The notes under the pieces are model-generated. The model searched no databases, was not told the origin of the DNA, and was given only the letters and a program-made list of their open reading frames with translations. A DNA stretch of 64,000 bases from Enchytraeus crypticus (lineage: Eukaryota; Annelida; Clitellata; Enchytraeida; Enchytraeidae), in the NCBI GenBank assembly GCA_905160935.1, contig CAJHZI010000429.1, positions 394,501 through 458,500 of the forward strand, in the 5' to 3' direction. Shown here piece by piece: positions 11,620-25,045 of the stretch; position 1 is the stretch's first letter; each line of letters opens with the position of its first letter. The translations under genes were made by a program, and so were the position numbers.

Positions 11620-12907
11620 TTATTGCCATCCTGGTCTTTGAACCCATGCTGCTCGATGATAATTCTGAGGATTGCTCCAGTTCAATCCAAGATTTACTGA
11701 TCCGTTTAACGCTTGACAATTCGAATACGAGGAATCAGTAGGAGACGCTAAAGCTGAATTCAGCATTCCATCAGGAGTGTAATGCCCAGGGCGAGATGCA
11801 TCGAATCCCCAAACTGGCATGTGGCCTTGATGGGTAGTAGATTGCGTGGCATAGGAGGAGCAAGACAGGAGAAAATGATTTGATCTGGAACTGCTGTGGT
11901 GGTTGTTTGTCAGATGATGTTGATTTTGAGGATAGAAATTACTCTCGCGCATATTTCTATAGTTGTTTATAGAAACCTCATCCGTTGACCTGGGTGTGCC
12001 TTTAACAGCTGCAGAATCAAATCCGGAATTCATAAATTGAGGGTCAAAGTTTTCAAAACCGGTATCATAAGGAGCAGCATAGTGGGCATAAGAAGAATAA
12101 TGAGAAGCGGAATAGTTCGGTCTAGAATGTATTAAATGGTTTTGACTGACACAAACTGTGTCCCATTGGTCTCCAGAAAAATCTATAACATCTTGTGACA
12201 GCACAGTGTTTATAAGTTGACAGTTCGTTGTTCTTGAAGCAGCATTACTTTCTCCTCCAGAATGCTGCTGTAGTGAATTGTATTGAGCTACAGGAGAGAT
12301 GAAATCGACGTCGAAATTCTGGCTTCTAGGATCTATAACAATCGAACTATCAGTAAAATTTGTGCAATTAGAGTTGATAAAAGAGTTTGTGGTGATATTT
12401 CCAGGGACGTGAGAATGTACATCATCCAATGACGCGTACATTTGATTGCTGTATGGTGACAAGGAAGATTGACCCTCAAAAATTGTATCATTTACTTGGC
12501 GAACTTGAGGCACTGAACCTTTCTCTCTGTAGGTATCCATGAATGGAATCTGAGAACCGTCATTTCTTGAACCTTCACTTCTCATACAAGAGTTTGGCTG
12601 ATTCATTCTTAAGCCTTCACGATGACTACTACAGCTATTCAATGGCATTAAGTTACCATCGTTATCACAACCATTATATGTTAAATTCACTGAGCCTGAG
12701 CATTTCATGTAATTGGAATTTACAAACTGATCGTTATGGCAGTTTCTAGTTGAGCTAAAGTCTGCATTCATCGTTGGAGGATTTGAGGACTGTTGATGTA
12801 TGCTCTGAGCAGATGGGCTTAAGTCTGATAGACTCTTTCCTGAGACAGATGAGTCGTTCGAGCAAGAACCCGAGTCACAGGCGTCTGGATCCGATATTCT
12901 TGACAAT
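11620..12907 (-). CDS. SIX4/5-like gene, terminal exon (Ser/Asn-rich tail)
   Basis: The acceptor on the minus strand is a pyrimidine-rich ttgttctcag|ATTGTC. The frame enters with one base to finish the split Arg codon and stays open for 429 residues to a TAA at 11620-11622. The open frame extends upstream to 12945, but those first residues (MCKYLIRF and on) are intronic. The tail has no known domain. Its many His, Tyr, Ser and Asn residues suggest a disordered activation region. Confidence 0.85.
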
Positions 12908-15900
12908 CTGAGAACAATTAAAAATCTAATCAGATATTTACACATTTCGTTTATTAGTTATTTTTTTATTATTAATAAAATTGAATGAGATAACCAACGT
13001 CAGAAAGGGCATTCGCTTGGTGAGCGCCAAGGCTCCAGAAATTGCCACAAATTTTCTAAAACGAATGAAAGAGATTTTGATACGGTATGGGACAAAGAAG
13101 AGTGGAGAAGGTCCATTCGTATCCCGACCCTAGTTAAACTGGGATTAAAGAGAAGATGATGATGATCAATAACATTGAATGAGATAATTGAACGAGATCT
13201 GGCATAGTAGTTAAAAAGGAGCTTAAGATTTTAAAGAAGTCGCACAAGATTCAGTAGACAAAAAATGAAAAACTTCGTAGTACGGCAGAAAACGAATCGA
13301 AGAGATTTTAATATGGTAAATAGTGCACGTGTCCCAAAGTAGGGACATCAGCCAAGCTTAAAGTTCCATGAAGGTCAAAGTCAACACCAAATCATTTCTT
13401 AAAGACTAGCGCTAATTTGAATTAACTATAGCTGACTAAAATAGATTAGAATTGACTAGCGCTGACTATAACTGACTAAAGCTAATTAAAATGAACTAAA
13501 ACTGAATCGAATAAATACACACTTGATAGAATAATAGGCCCCCTATCAATATATTTTTTAAATAAGCTAACTTCTAATCTACCCCAAGTGTTCCATTTCA
13601 ACATCATCCTTAATTGAATCCCCATTTAGCTAAAGTCAGGATATAATTTTCCCATTCGTTTCAGACAATTTTGTAACAATATCTGGATCTTAGTGCTTTG
13701 TCGCCTTTTACTATACATGCATTCCACGACTGGTCTTTTCTTCAGCATCCCGGACGCAACTCGGGTAAACAAGTCTCAATATTGCAATATTCCTTAATAT
13801 AAGTATCAAATATGTTAACATGACCAAATGCCAATTTCAATCCATATATGACCTTGCAGTAAATTAACCCATACTCACGTGTTAAATATATGCGTAAGCT
13901 CTACAAAGTTTTATTATTTGGAACACTTCAGAGTTAGATCTTAATGGTTACCTAGAACTTTAAAATCCCATTATTAAATTACATTATCATTTTTAAATGA
14001 GGGCAAATTATCATTTTTGAGTTAGATAAAAAAGCTGGCAAAGCTAAGGTTAACGTCAGTTTCCTCACTCGAAAGCGATGTCAGTGACGGGCGAGCCCAG
14101 GATTTGATCCCGCATCAACTGATCCGCGGTCGAGTATCTTACCCGACTTCGCCACGAGCTCCAGCCACTTCGCCACTAGCTCCAGCCAGATATGTTATAT
14201 AGTTCCGTATGTGGCGTAGTTCGTACTTTGATGACAGTGTACTACTGTGGGTTGAAGTGACTGAATTTGTTAATAATTAGAATTTATTCACTCCAAAACA
14301 AATTTACAGTGATTTCAATACTCAATACCATTATCCAATTTCTTATTTTGGATCTATGACTACTTTGGACTGCTAGATTTTCCAATAATTTGTTAAAATA
14401 AAACTAAAACTAATTATTATTTTTCAGTTAAATCAGATTTTGTTGCTTCACTCAGTATTCATCCGTAACACATATACGTGTAAATATCTAATAATGATCA
14501 GCACAATCACGTCAGTGATACAGGCTTACATTACTCTAAGTTTTCTCTGAATAGCAGTCATTTTAAATTTATAACGAATTTAAATGAAGGAAAAAGTGAA
14601 TCCCAGTTAGAAGCTCCTGCAGTAATCCGTTATTGTATAGATAGGGAGACAAAACTTGTTAATCCTCTTGGCTCAACTCTCGTTTAAGAACTTTGAAGAC
14701 GATGTAGACAGAATTTGTCAAGTAAGCGTGAAACTGAACAACGCCACCTCTCGTTATATTTATCTCACACCCCCCTCACCCCCATTTCCGGTTATTTTCA
14801 AGAATTTTCTGCTTGAAGATACGTTAAATAGTAACCAAATTCAATCAGCAGGTTCGATGCAGAATAACGTTAATTAGTCTCGCCTGAATTGTTTTCTACA
14901 CAATAACTTTATCTTTCGTGTAGTGAGATTGATTTTCTAAAAAGAAACCTTTCTCAGACGTGCGACAATGATGCAAAAAGGAATATTAAATTTTCGCTGA
15001 AGCAGCCTAAATCAGTGCTCGCTCATTAAAGAAGACATCATCGAAAAGTAGAGACTTAGCTGAAGCTAAGTCATTGTAATCTTGATCTAAGATTTATTAT
15101 ACCCTTATCAGGAATTTAAATCAGGAATTTAAGGATCGTTTAAAACTTAAATATACCCGTATATTTAAAACAGCAGCCAATAAACTCACTCGTTCATCCC
15201 ACATTTAGAGATTACTAAGATTAGTTTTTTCGTATTATGTCCGGGATACTGAATATTAAATCAACCGTTAGCTGCACGTGTCATAAAAGGCGACTAAACA
15301 AGCGCTAAAGGAGACAATTGGAAACCACCCCAGAGACCACATCTTTTCATAAGCTATAAGCTCTATAAGCTACATAGGCACATAAAGCATAACCTATTGT
15401 GACGATATTAACTTGCTGATCTATGGAGTGCTTTTTATGGAGCGTGAAAGCTATTAATTAGAACCGTTGCAAAGGAAAACAATAACTGTTTAATTCCTTT
15501 TGTAGTTTCAATCATTAATTCTATCGACTAGTTTTTCATTACTTCCAAAATCATAAATCGAATAATAAGACTACCATGCATAGTGCATTAATATCCTGCA
15601 ATTTAAACCTGCAATTTATCCTGCAAGTAATTAGCTTAATTCTATTATGTGTATTTAGTTCAGTCAGTATCTTGCATTAAATGATTGGGTTAGTTCACGA
15701 GATGATTTCCAGCTAATTTGACCCCGGGTAGTGCGGGTCCCTAAAGGCCTGGAAATCTCTTAGAACTAGAGCTAGTGAATCAATCAGTCGTCCGGGTGCT
15801 CTGAATTGACTCAGAATTAGCAATGTTTGTCGACACAGTTTAAAATCCCAACGATAAACGGATGCTGACGACATCCGGCCGATTACGGAAAATGATTTGA

Positions 15901-18405
15901 TTAGGCGGAATATTTGAACAATCACCTTGCTGCGATGTCTTTAAATGCGATGATCAGAGACTAAAGTTGTACTCCCTGGGATTTCGAATGTTTGGTATTC
16001 TACAAGTTAAATTCTGAGATATAACAGGCCAAGTTTAATTAAATATAACTGTGCCTACTGATATTACAAATCATATTATATACCCGTGTTGTGTCTGCGT
16101 CAAAGTAGAATAGACCAATCGAATACTACCGTGATTGTAAGAGTCAACTAAAAATAAAAGAAAGTATTGGAAAACAATCTCGAAAACTATATTTGTTACA
16201 AGCTTAAGACTGGAATAAGATTTGCCAGAAGATGGATACTTTTGTAACACGATCAACTCTTTGATTTATGGAATGCTCGTTAGAGGGTTTAAAAGCATTC
16301 ATTTAATAGTGATATATGTTTTGAACCTGTTACTGGACGTCATAAAGGCTAACATTTGCAATCTCTCATATGACCCCTAGCTCGGTACAGTATAATTTGT
16401 TAGGTGTTTTTCCGTTTCCTTCCTAGGTTATTGCTTAGTCATCTTTTACTCTTTGTACAATATACAAACGGTCTATTTTTATTAACCCGGGCACAATATG
16501 AAAATAAGTTATATTCATCATGTTGGTAGTTCAAAATAAAATAATATCGATTTAAAAAAATTGTATTAATATGTTCTAAACTCCTTTTATGCGATAGGGC
16601 CTATGTATTTCAGTTATTTCAGTTATATGACATTAGGTCCAACTTTTTCGTGAAATCGGGTTATAAGTAGCCTTGCTATTGTATAGACCAATTAATTATT
16701 TAATTAATCACTTACGAAATTGGCATTGAACATTAATGGGCAATTTTAGATAAGTTGATAACCTTGAAGCGGAAATAAGGAACAACGAACAAGATATGAA
16801 AAAATATATAGTATAAATATGAAAAGATATAATATATAAATTTGAATGTATATATATCATATGATTTACATTCATTTTTTACATTCATTCATTTATTAAA
16901 ATATAAATTTATATATTATACTAAGATGCGAAAATTGCAAATCAGGAATCGTGCATATAAAAATATCATAAGCTTATAATTGCAACACACATTCTCATGA
17001 TTCTACATGTACTCAGTCATTCAGAATTTTTCTACAAGTAATAATAATAATAATAGTCAAGGTTTAACGTCTGTTCATCCAGGGATGATGTTAGGGACGT
17101 CCCCACAGCACAAATCACTACAGTACATCTACAAGTATCTACAAGACTTGATATTTACTCCTTAACAAAAAATATTTAACATTTGACAACTAATATTAAA
17201 GAAACATCCTACCTGAGAGTGCTATCAGAATTAGGCGACTTGTCCCTCTGGCGTCGATTTTTGTACCAATTACTGACCTGGGTCAGCGTGAGTCCTGTCA
17301 CCTTCACTATCTTCTTCTTCTCCTCCTGAGTTGGGAACGGATTCTTCCTGTAGAAGGACATCAGACAGTCCCTGGTCCTGACCTTGAAGCAGTAAACCGT
17401 CTCATCGCCGTCCCATATCGTCCTCGGAGGTGGATTCTTGCGTCTCTCCCGGTACCGATCCACCGGCCCTAAGGCCCTGCCTCTGATGATCTCAGCCTGC
17501 CGGTAATGAGCCCGGTACCAGAGGTCCTGCAGCTCTTGATGGAGGTCGACGGGAAAATCATGACCTCTCAACAATGAGTAGAGTTCAGTGAACGACTCAC
17601 GATGACAGTAAATGTGGGCTCTGGCTCTCATTAGGGTGTCTCGAATCTTTAGTCTGAGCCCCTTGGTCGCTGATTTTAATTCCGCAGGAGATTCAAATAT
17701 GTTTGAATTGCCGGAATTGTCTAATTTTGATATTAGTTTTTCAAGTTCGTTAATTTTATTTCGTTCGATCAGCCGCTGACATTCATTTGCAAAGTTGTCT
17801 TCATTTGTTGAAATAAATTTTGAGGTTAATTCTGTATTTTCTGAATTATTCGAAGTATCGCATGATGTTGGCTGAACGCGCACTGAATTATGGATTTCAG
17901 AAGATTCCGCAGTTAAACTCACATCATGGTCATGTCTCAATAAATATTTCTTACTTTTTATTTCATTATTATTCTCTGCAAGAATAGCATTACTTTTATT
18001 ACCGTCGTTTTGATGTAAAAAGGACTTCGTTAAGGCATCATCTTCATCGTTAAGATCGTCTGCACTCATCTGAAAGTTGACATTGGAAGGTTGTAATTCC
18101 TTTAACAGACTGCAACTCTCGGAATTTATAATTCCTTCCATTTGTTCCCTAGGACGGCTGGATTGAGAACCGTGATGGACACCTTCATCCAACAATTTTG
18201 AGAAGGACCAACTTGAACATGCGGATGCATTATCGCTGAATCCATTCCGGTTATCATTTGGAGAATTTCCATCCAGCACGTGGATAGGTCCTGAGGTCGA
18301 TACAAATTCTGACTCGACGCTGTTGAGCAGTTCTTGAAAACTCTCGTTCAGAATGTCTTCAGTCTCCACGAAGCCTATTTCAATGAAAGGCTGCTGAGAA
18401 GTCAT
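11620..18405 (-). CDS. SIX-class homeobox transcription factor, SIX4/5-like, two exons
   Basis: The coding sequence is complement of 17213-18405 joined to 11620-12907, about 826 residues. Residues 1-204 are acidic and Ser/Asn-rich with no known domain. Residues about 205-327 form the SIX domain (FANECQRLIERNKINELEKL, then LWYRAHYRQAEIIRGRALG). Residues about 328-392 are the homeodomain, with PRTIWDGDETVYCFK and LTQVSNWYKNRRQRDK. ETVYCFK and GLTLTQVSNW point to SIX4/5 rather than SIX1/2 or SIX3/6, but the gene is divergent. The long second exon is rich in Ser, Asn, His and Tyr, and probably serves transactivation, as in vertebrate SIX4. The product would act in the nucleus, probably with an Eya partner. 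The ATG at 18405 has an in-frame stop five codons upstream. Splicing joins AG|A in phase 2 across a 4.3-kb intron. Confidence 0.9.
13000..13170 (+). pseudogene. RTE-like LINE 3' tip ending in a (GAT)n tail
   Basis: A frame near the end reads DTVWDKEEWRRSIRIPTLVK then KLGLKRR, a stop, and gatgatgatgat. The D-x-x-E-W-R core is typical of the last residues of some LINE polyproteins. Fragments with the same ending occur at 40850-40930 and 49605-49770 (plus) and at 40705-40760, 52330-52375 and 55618-55680 (minus). This one lies inside the SIX gene intron. A degenerate echo of the same sequence follows at 13180-13380. Confidence 0.6.
14028..14190 (-). mobile_element. tRNA-derived SINE, family A
   Basis: Same layout as the copy at 4783: on the minus strand a tRNA-like head, B-box-like gatcaaatc, and the tail that ends in gttaaccttagctttgcc. 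The 5' end is partly duplicated (cacttcgccac followed by gctccagcc twice). It lies inside the SIX intron. Confidence 0.8.
14190..17212. other. Remainder of the SIX gene intron
   Basis: The stretch is AT-rich with degenerate family C repeats at 15305-15480 and about 16160-16390. No exon with matching phase and domain content was found between the two SIX exons. Open frames of 60 to 73 codons here show no family features. Confidence 0.5.
17213..18405 (-). CDS. SIX4/5-like gene, coding exon 1 (SIX domain and homeodomain)
   Basis: This exon spans 1193 bases, giving 397 codons plus two bases. It contains the whole DNA-binding part. It ends with a donor reading ACTCTCAG|gtagga on the minus strand. 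The homeodomain has Tyr at the position after the invariant Trp (WYKN) where nearly all homeodomains have Phe. An untranslated first exon may exist further upstream; I cannot place it. Confidence 0.9.
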
Positions 18406-20700
18406 TATGTAGTGATCTCAAAGAGGATGAATTATCTGCTGATTGTAGAGGATTTAGATTTCCAATAAATATGCTACTGGAAATAGTTAAGAGTATCTGC
18501 AGACCAGGCAAAATTATTCGTAGTCATTGAAAATTTTCTTACTATAAATAATAAGCTCTGCAATATTTCTTAAATCAAAACCAAAATATGTTACACTTTC
18601 AAAGATGAGCGTAGCAAATGTAAACTAAATTAAATTATACGGCAGGATGTATCAAGATTAACAGAGCAATCTGCAAGTTTTAAAGTTTAAAATAAGTGGA
18701 AATTGGTAGTGACTGAAATTTCAATTAAAAGGACTCTGATCATTAATTTCTTATCAAATTGAACTATAACAATGTAAAATGGATGAAATGAAAGTAGGCT
18801 CAAGGCTAAAAACGACTCTCTGAAACAAGAAATTGTGTTAATTAATTTCTTTAATAAATTCATGGCGTACTAAAATGAATTACTGTTTCGTGTATTTTGG
18901 TTCTATAATATATTGTATATAAAATTGAAACATTACAATATGGGAGAAGTTGCGAGGAGTTGCGCTAATTTTTAAATCAGTTTTTTTTCAGTTTTAGTAT
19001 CCTGCTGTCAAACAGAACTATATTATACTTTCTTATTTTCACATTTATTACAATAAAATAAATGTTAAAAACTTTACGTAGGCCCTATTTCAACATCTCT
19101 CTAACTCATTCTGTTCATAGAACAGAATTCGCAGCAATTTTATTTATTTAATTATTTATTTAAGTCAATTTGAAATAGTTGATACATCGATATTGTGCAG
19201 AAATTACTGCCTAATATTGATTATTTATTTTAATCACTAATCACTATTGGTTAATACACTGGTCAATATGATTTTAGAAGCTGACAGTGTGTTATTATTT
19301 TGTGAAAGTACTTCGGTTACAAACATTTTCAGTAAATTTACTTTTGCTCCAGAACTACATGTATATCCCAAATGAATAAGAGTAGATACATTCTGAACAA
19401 TGTTTTGTTCACTGTCTACATTGGTCGTCCTTTCCGAACACATGCAATTTTATGGAGCTGTGTAGAGCTTCCTCCAATATTTGTAAATTATATTAGAATA
19501 GGAAAAATATGCTTTTAATTAAGTGCTATTTACAAATATAAAACAACTTAAAATATGTTTTAAAATAGTTTTCTTCCAATTCATAAACAGTTTAGCTATT
19601 GCAGTATTAATTTTGAAATAAATAGCCTACAACACATTTTTTAAATAAAATTTAATCACCGCTAAATGTAATTTATTTTCATAGATCTTAAGTCATTAAT
19701 TAGCAAAGAACGAAATGCTATAATTACCTGTAATTAATTCATTATAAATATTCTATATAACATAGCCTACTTACAATATGCCGTATCCTTTTACAATTTT
19801 CTCTTCGCCGTTATGTTAATATAACTACAGTATCTTAAACAGAGACTCCAATTATTTAAATAAAATCCACTTTCCAGACCTCATCCTGTGCAAGTATTAA
19901 ATTCTAAATAAGATCATTACGAGTTTAAAACTGTATGATTTGACTGTCTGCTACTTATATAGGCAGACAGTAGTGGAGATTCTCTTTTAAATTCAATAGA
20001 CAACTTCGTCAATTATCTTTCGATATTTCTGCTTTTAATCAAATTGTTGTTAAATCAAAGTGAAGAATCCCAAGAAAACTCTTGGGTAGATAATCTCTTG
20101 TATACATCATAATGCTTTATTGAAATAAAATTCTTACTATTGACAAACTGTCCCATACCTTCTGCTGTAATAGATCAATGCATTTATATCAGATGCGTTA
20201 TCGTTTATCTATACACGATGATCTAGAGAAATAACGGCGAATGAACCGGGAACTAATCAAGAAGTAGCTGATAAAAATCGATAATAGTTAACTGTTTTAC
20301 AGTGAAGCTGCAACAGTACTTGAGGACAGACGAGCTACTGTGGAAGCATTGAGTAGTTCTCAGGAATTTAAATCATTATTTGATCAATGATTGTATCAGG
20401 CATGCGCGTGATTACGTAACAATTCCTCCAGTTTATCTATGGACGGAGCTAAAAGGTAACAAGATTTAACGGAGAGCGCTGATTGGTCAGAAGTTTTAAA
20501 GAAAATTTCTCGTTTTTTCGGAATTTCTTGATATTTTTATAAATAATTCTCAAATTAACGGTGCATTAAGCATTGCAATACTTACAGTAGAAAACCGTTG
20601 CATGTTGTGTAAAGTGACAAAAATTGCTTATTTTTATAATATATTATAGACTCACTCATCATAATAGGACCCATACTTGAATCTAAGTTGTAGAGGAGCA
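18406..20700 (-). other. Upstream flank of the SIX gene
   Basis: The flank is AT-rich and largely featureless to about 20150. A 68-codon minus frame at 19237-19443 has no recognisable features. Confidence 0.4.
20395..20500 (-). promoter_or_regulatory. Possible promoter or enhancer of the SIX gene
   Basis: This patch is richer in GC than its surroundings. It holds a perfect TTACGTAA palindrome (20412-20419, a PAR-bZIP/E4BP4-type site) and an inverted CCAAT box (attggtc, about 20482-20488) in the orientation of the SIX gene. It lies about 2 kb before the ATG. The assignment is inferred from motifs only. Confidence 0.25.
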
Positions 20701-21239
20701 ATTATCTCTAAGTAATTAATTAGTCTGATCCTAATTATTTCATTATTGAAAAATTGTTGGCAAATATGAACTGAAAACAAATGCCTTAGTTACAGTTATT
20801 TTAAATAATGACAAGGAATTTTGATTATTCAGCGAAAAAAGAAAATCTTTTAGTTAAGCTACATGTTCTATATTATACAGTTTATATGTGATATACTCTA
20901 ATGGCAAATAGTGGTCTCTATTTAGCAAAATTTATCGGCTCAGGCATACGATAAATCATGCACAACTGAGCATTTTTGAATAGAGCCGTGCTTTAAAAAT
21001 ATTGTTAAATGATAGATTTTAAATTGATGGAATTTAAATAAATATAATAATAATAGGTCCTATGGATAACCAAATCTCTGCTTCTTTAAAGAAATTTTAG
21101 TATTACCTTTATTTACTTTCCTATTTCTCATTTGCTTCACGGTGTTTATGTTGTTATGGCTGATTGCTGGCAATTATAGTAATAATTTTAATAATGCACA
21201 ATAAGTCATCATGATAGAGCAATAAGGCAGTCACTCTCA

Positions 21240-21290
21240 TAGTGCACTGCCTATTGGCAGGTCCATGGTATATAATGCCTCCTCTCTTGG
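21240..21290 (-). repeat. Hairpin-ended repeat terminus (motif D)
   Basis: The segment holds agtgcactgcctattggcag and then gtccatggtatataatgcct. CTGCC and GGCAG form a perfect five-pair stem around TATT. The same terminus occurs at 3352, 21940, 38842 and 43293, and at the end of the family C repeat near 6200. Confidence 0.6.
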
Positions 21291-21639
21291 CAGTATCGTC
21301 ATTGAAATACTATGAACTTTAATACATTAATTAAATTCAGAGATATTAGCTCTGTTATAATTAAATAGTCAATTGGCCTCTTACCCTACCATGGAAGTGA
21401 TTGGGCCTACTACAAATAATAAGTAATCTTTACCAAATCGTCAGATAAGAAAAAAATTCATATTGATTTTAGATTTAATTAAATTAACTTTTAATTTAAT
21501 TGCTTAGTAATCATCAATTCGCCTTTCTGAATACAATGGGCCCCGATCAAAGATTACATTTTTTAAAATTCCTTCCAGTGTTACATGTAAGATAATAAAC
21601 ATACATTGATTGTCTCTCTAGCATCCTGCCAAATGACAG

Positions 21640-21985
21640 ATCCTGAGGTCCAAGGTACAGATTCATACCAAGAGTCTGCTTTCTCGCTCCATAGAGAATA
21701 CTCCATAGATAAAGAAGTTATTCCCTTCAGAAAAGACTATGTCTTATACATACCTTATTTAGTCAATGGTTTGAAAAAATGGCTTCTGAGTTTGTTTCCA
21801 ATTGCTTCCGTATATTTTGTTTTTTATTCTTACTACACGTTCAGTTAATAGCTGGCATATTCTTCAGTGTATTGGATACAACACGAAAAATACACGAAAA
21901 ATACATTGATAAGAGAAAATTGCACTATAAAATCTCGCCCAGTGCACAGCCTATTGGCAGGTCCATGGTATATAACGACTCCATT
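21640..21985 (-). repeat. Family C repeat (inverted) followed by a motif D terminus
   Basis: Minus-strand sequence repeats family C landmarks: tatggagtattctctatgg and gcgagaaagcagact. A second motif D copy lies at 21940-21985. The two 70- to 80-codon plus frames here are artefacts of the repeat. Confidence 0.55.
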
Positions 21986-21999
21986 ATAACATAACTCTA

Positions 22000-24960
22000 C
22001 TAATTAAAAACATTTTAATTAGCAGAGTTATATTATGCTGTGTAGCCTGTATTCTGCGCTTTACTAATATGTAATATCGGCCCTATTAGGTGATATCTCA
22101 ATTGAATATCAAAGCAGATTCTGTCAACACTACCCCTGTTAATTCAGTCATCAATACTTGAAAATAGATTGTGATCAAAAGATTTCTGGAGATAATTGTC
22201 TCTAGGGAGAGTTTCCTCTGCAGTATGTTGACATATAATTTATAATGAAGCATCATTGCGAAGAATTTCAGATTTGGAGCCTAATTTCTGTAGTTTTAAA
22301 TAAGCTACATTAATAAATTCCTATGAATCGATTAACGTAGGCTAAATACGTGGACACAGCGGATTATAATTGAAAGCATATTTAGAATTCATAATTTTTC
22401 TCAAGGTTACCCGTCATTTTGGTTCGACAGAGTTTATGCCATGCTTATACAAGAGATGCAGGCTTGGGTGTTGATAAACTATTTAAGAGTCAAACAACAA
22501 TTGACACTGCATTTTATTGTTACTGTTGATCACGCAAGCGCCATGAAGAACATTTCTGAGATGTATCAATCTACACAAACTTCTTTTAAAATGTATTGAT
22601 TTTGAAGCAGCCATTTTTGTAATTGAGTTCGATGTTGTCATGAACTGGATTTGCTCTCTTATTGTTGTTGTTATTATTATTATTTCTAAAGTATCTCCAT
22701 GACTCGAGCAATTGTGTAGAAAAAATAGTGACTTCATCGATTGATCCTCCTCAGTGATAGAGATCTTATCCTCTTTAGACAATTTTGTTTAAGTTAATTA
22801 AATTATATTTTGATTTCTGTAGTTTTATTGCATGTACATGAAGTTTTATTACAGAATGTCTTACCTACTTTGGACGTTTATTCGATCGGCCTTAGGTTTT
22901 AAATTATCAACATTTAGGTCTATGTATAATTCCTGTGTTGCTTTCAGTATTTATCCATCAATCAATAAATAAGAATTTAACATCCGGTATCTCGCCATTT
23001 GTCAATGTCAGGTCGTCTCAAGCAGACTCTGCATCAACAGACGCCAATGCACCACAAGATGACGACTGAGTATACAAAGTCCGCAAGAGACAGGGAAATC
23101 AAAACAGTGCAAGTCCAAGATTAGAGGTAAGAGAGTCAGACTAGTAACCTATGTTTGGGTTTTAGTTGGGTTTCAGCTTGTTCCGGAAAGTACTAAAACA
23201 ATTACAAGTTCAGAGATCTTGTGGTAGAGAATTCCATAATGTTGGAGCAGAAAAAATGAAGGATTGTTTGCCAATGGCAGAACTAACGTCTGGTAAAGCA
23301 AGAAGATTTTTGCTAAACTAAATAAAACTAAAAAAGTTTCAAAGAGATCAAATACTAAGGAGATACAATAACAAGTTTAGAGTGGACAAGCGCATTGGCT
23401 AATACCGTGGTAGAATTGAAATCAACGGACATACCATAGCATAACAAAAATTAGAGTGCACCTTATGTCCATGACAACACCGAGTACTATTGAGACAAAA
23501 CCAAACCGGTGAGCAAATGGGAGGCTCAAAACGGTGCAAATTCAAACATCTAGAAAACCAGTCTAAAGACAAACTATAAGATATAAACTACGAATTATTA
23601 CTACTACCTACGAATTTTACGCAATTATCAGTATCAGCTTTCATTTAGAGTTGTATATATTTCTATACCCTTTGAGCGGATTACTAAGCTACATCCCCAC
23701 TCATTTGCATCTCCTTCCCTCTAAATAATCAACGAAAGACTACATCATAGGACGAACAGCATCATAGGAGATGCGTAGTTCACATAGAGTTCACCAGTCA
23801 ATCAATTAATCATACAATTTTTAAAAATACGATATCTCATTTCAACAAACATAAAATTGAAAACGTTATGAGTTGACTCTGCTACATCGCAAATAAAGGA
23901 TTTTTTTCTTTCTAACATTTAAATATTATCATAAATTCTTTCAATATTATCCAACTGTTTGCATAATTTTGGTTTATCGCTAAGTTACTGCCTAGACCTA
24001 TCGTTTGCCTATATTTTAGATTAGGCTAAGGTGGGGAATTTGAATTAGAATTAAGGTTGCGTTTAAATTATAGTCTCTGCAATATTTTAATGAACTGCTG
24101 AGTGACAAAGCATAAACTGAGGAAGTAACGGGAAACCATGTAAGAGACCATATTTTCCCAGGTTACAGGCCACCACAGATATGGGTAAGCCATAGAAGTT
24201 TATGTATGGATTAAATTGTTAATCAATGGAGTGCTCTATATGCAGCATGAAAGCAGACTTGAGAGTATGAGTCAGTCTCATGGAATAGCCGATTGGCAGA
24301 ACAATACAGAGATAAGTGACAACTGGGTATGATGGAAGCTGATTTTAAGTGGGAAGAGTTGCTATGTCGCAGTGCTAAACACTATGGCACACTCATACTC
24401 CATGCAGACGACCGTTGTTACTGTTACCATTTTAGACTTGTGCATTGTAATTCAACGACATTTACGCTTTAATTTATAAATTGTTTGCTTCCATTGTGGT
24501 TTTCTGTGAATTTGCTTCAGGTTTTGCATTGACTTAGCTTTAGCTGTATATCTATGTCTTTCTAATAACATATGATAAACAGTTAAAGAAAATAAGCGCT
24601 TTTCTGTAGTACATTAGATTGTTTGCAATTTATATCGAAACGCTATTTACGATCTACTGAAAACCAGTAGCCTGAAAGTGATGGGTTGAAGTATTTTTCT
24701 TAAAATAGACAGATAATGATATAATTATTTTATTAATTATTACACGCAGAATAATTTGTTGAGTCATTCAACAGATGGCGCAGGTTTAACTCAAGTCTAT
24801 AATAGATGGATGTACATGTATGTATTTGCTTGTTTAACGATAACGTTGCAGCCCTTGACTAGATAAATTTTAATTAAGTAAGATTTCACGTGGCGAATGA
24901 TCCAGATTAAATAGATATTGAAATAATTAGTAGTTACGCTTAATAATATATGCGCCTAAG
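22000..24960. other. Intergenic, only repeat debris recognised
   Basis: A family C copy lies at 24118-24320 on the plus strand. Around 23200-23300 a stretch reads in part REFHNVGAEKMKDCLPMAEL, which might be decayed retrotransposon coding sequence, but I cannot assign it. The 99-codon minus frame at 22483-22782 has no family features. Confidence 0.4.
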
Positions 24961-24972
24961 AATAGCTTAAAT

Positions 24973-24977
<5 letters not shown>

Positions 24978-25013
<36 letters not shown>

Positions 25014-25045
25014 CAGAGAGAGAGAGACAGAAACAGAGACAGATG
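24978..25045. repeat. (GA)n microsatellite
   Basis: A near-perfect agag run is followed by agacagag variants. Confidence 0.95.

Noticed and set aside
12908-12945. Start of the long minus frame at 12945 as the true N-terminus of a separate gene
   Set aside because: A strong acceptor at 12907 and exact phase match to the SIX exon donor show these bases are intronic.
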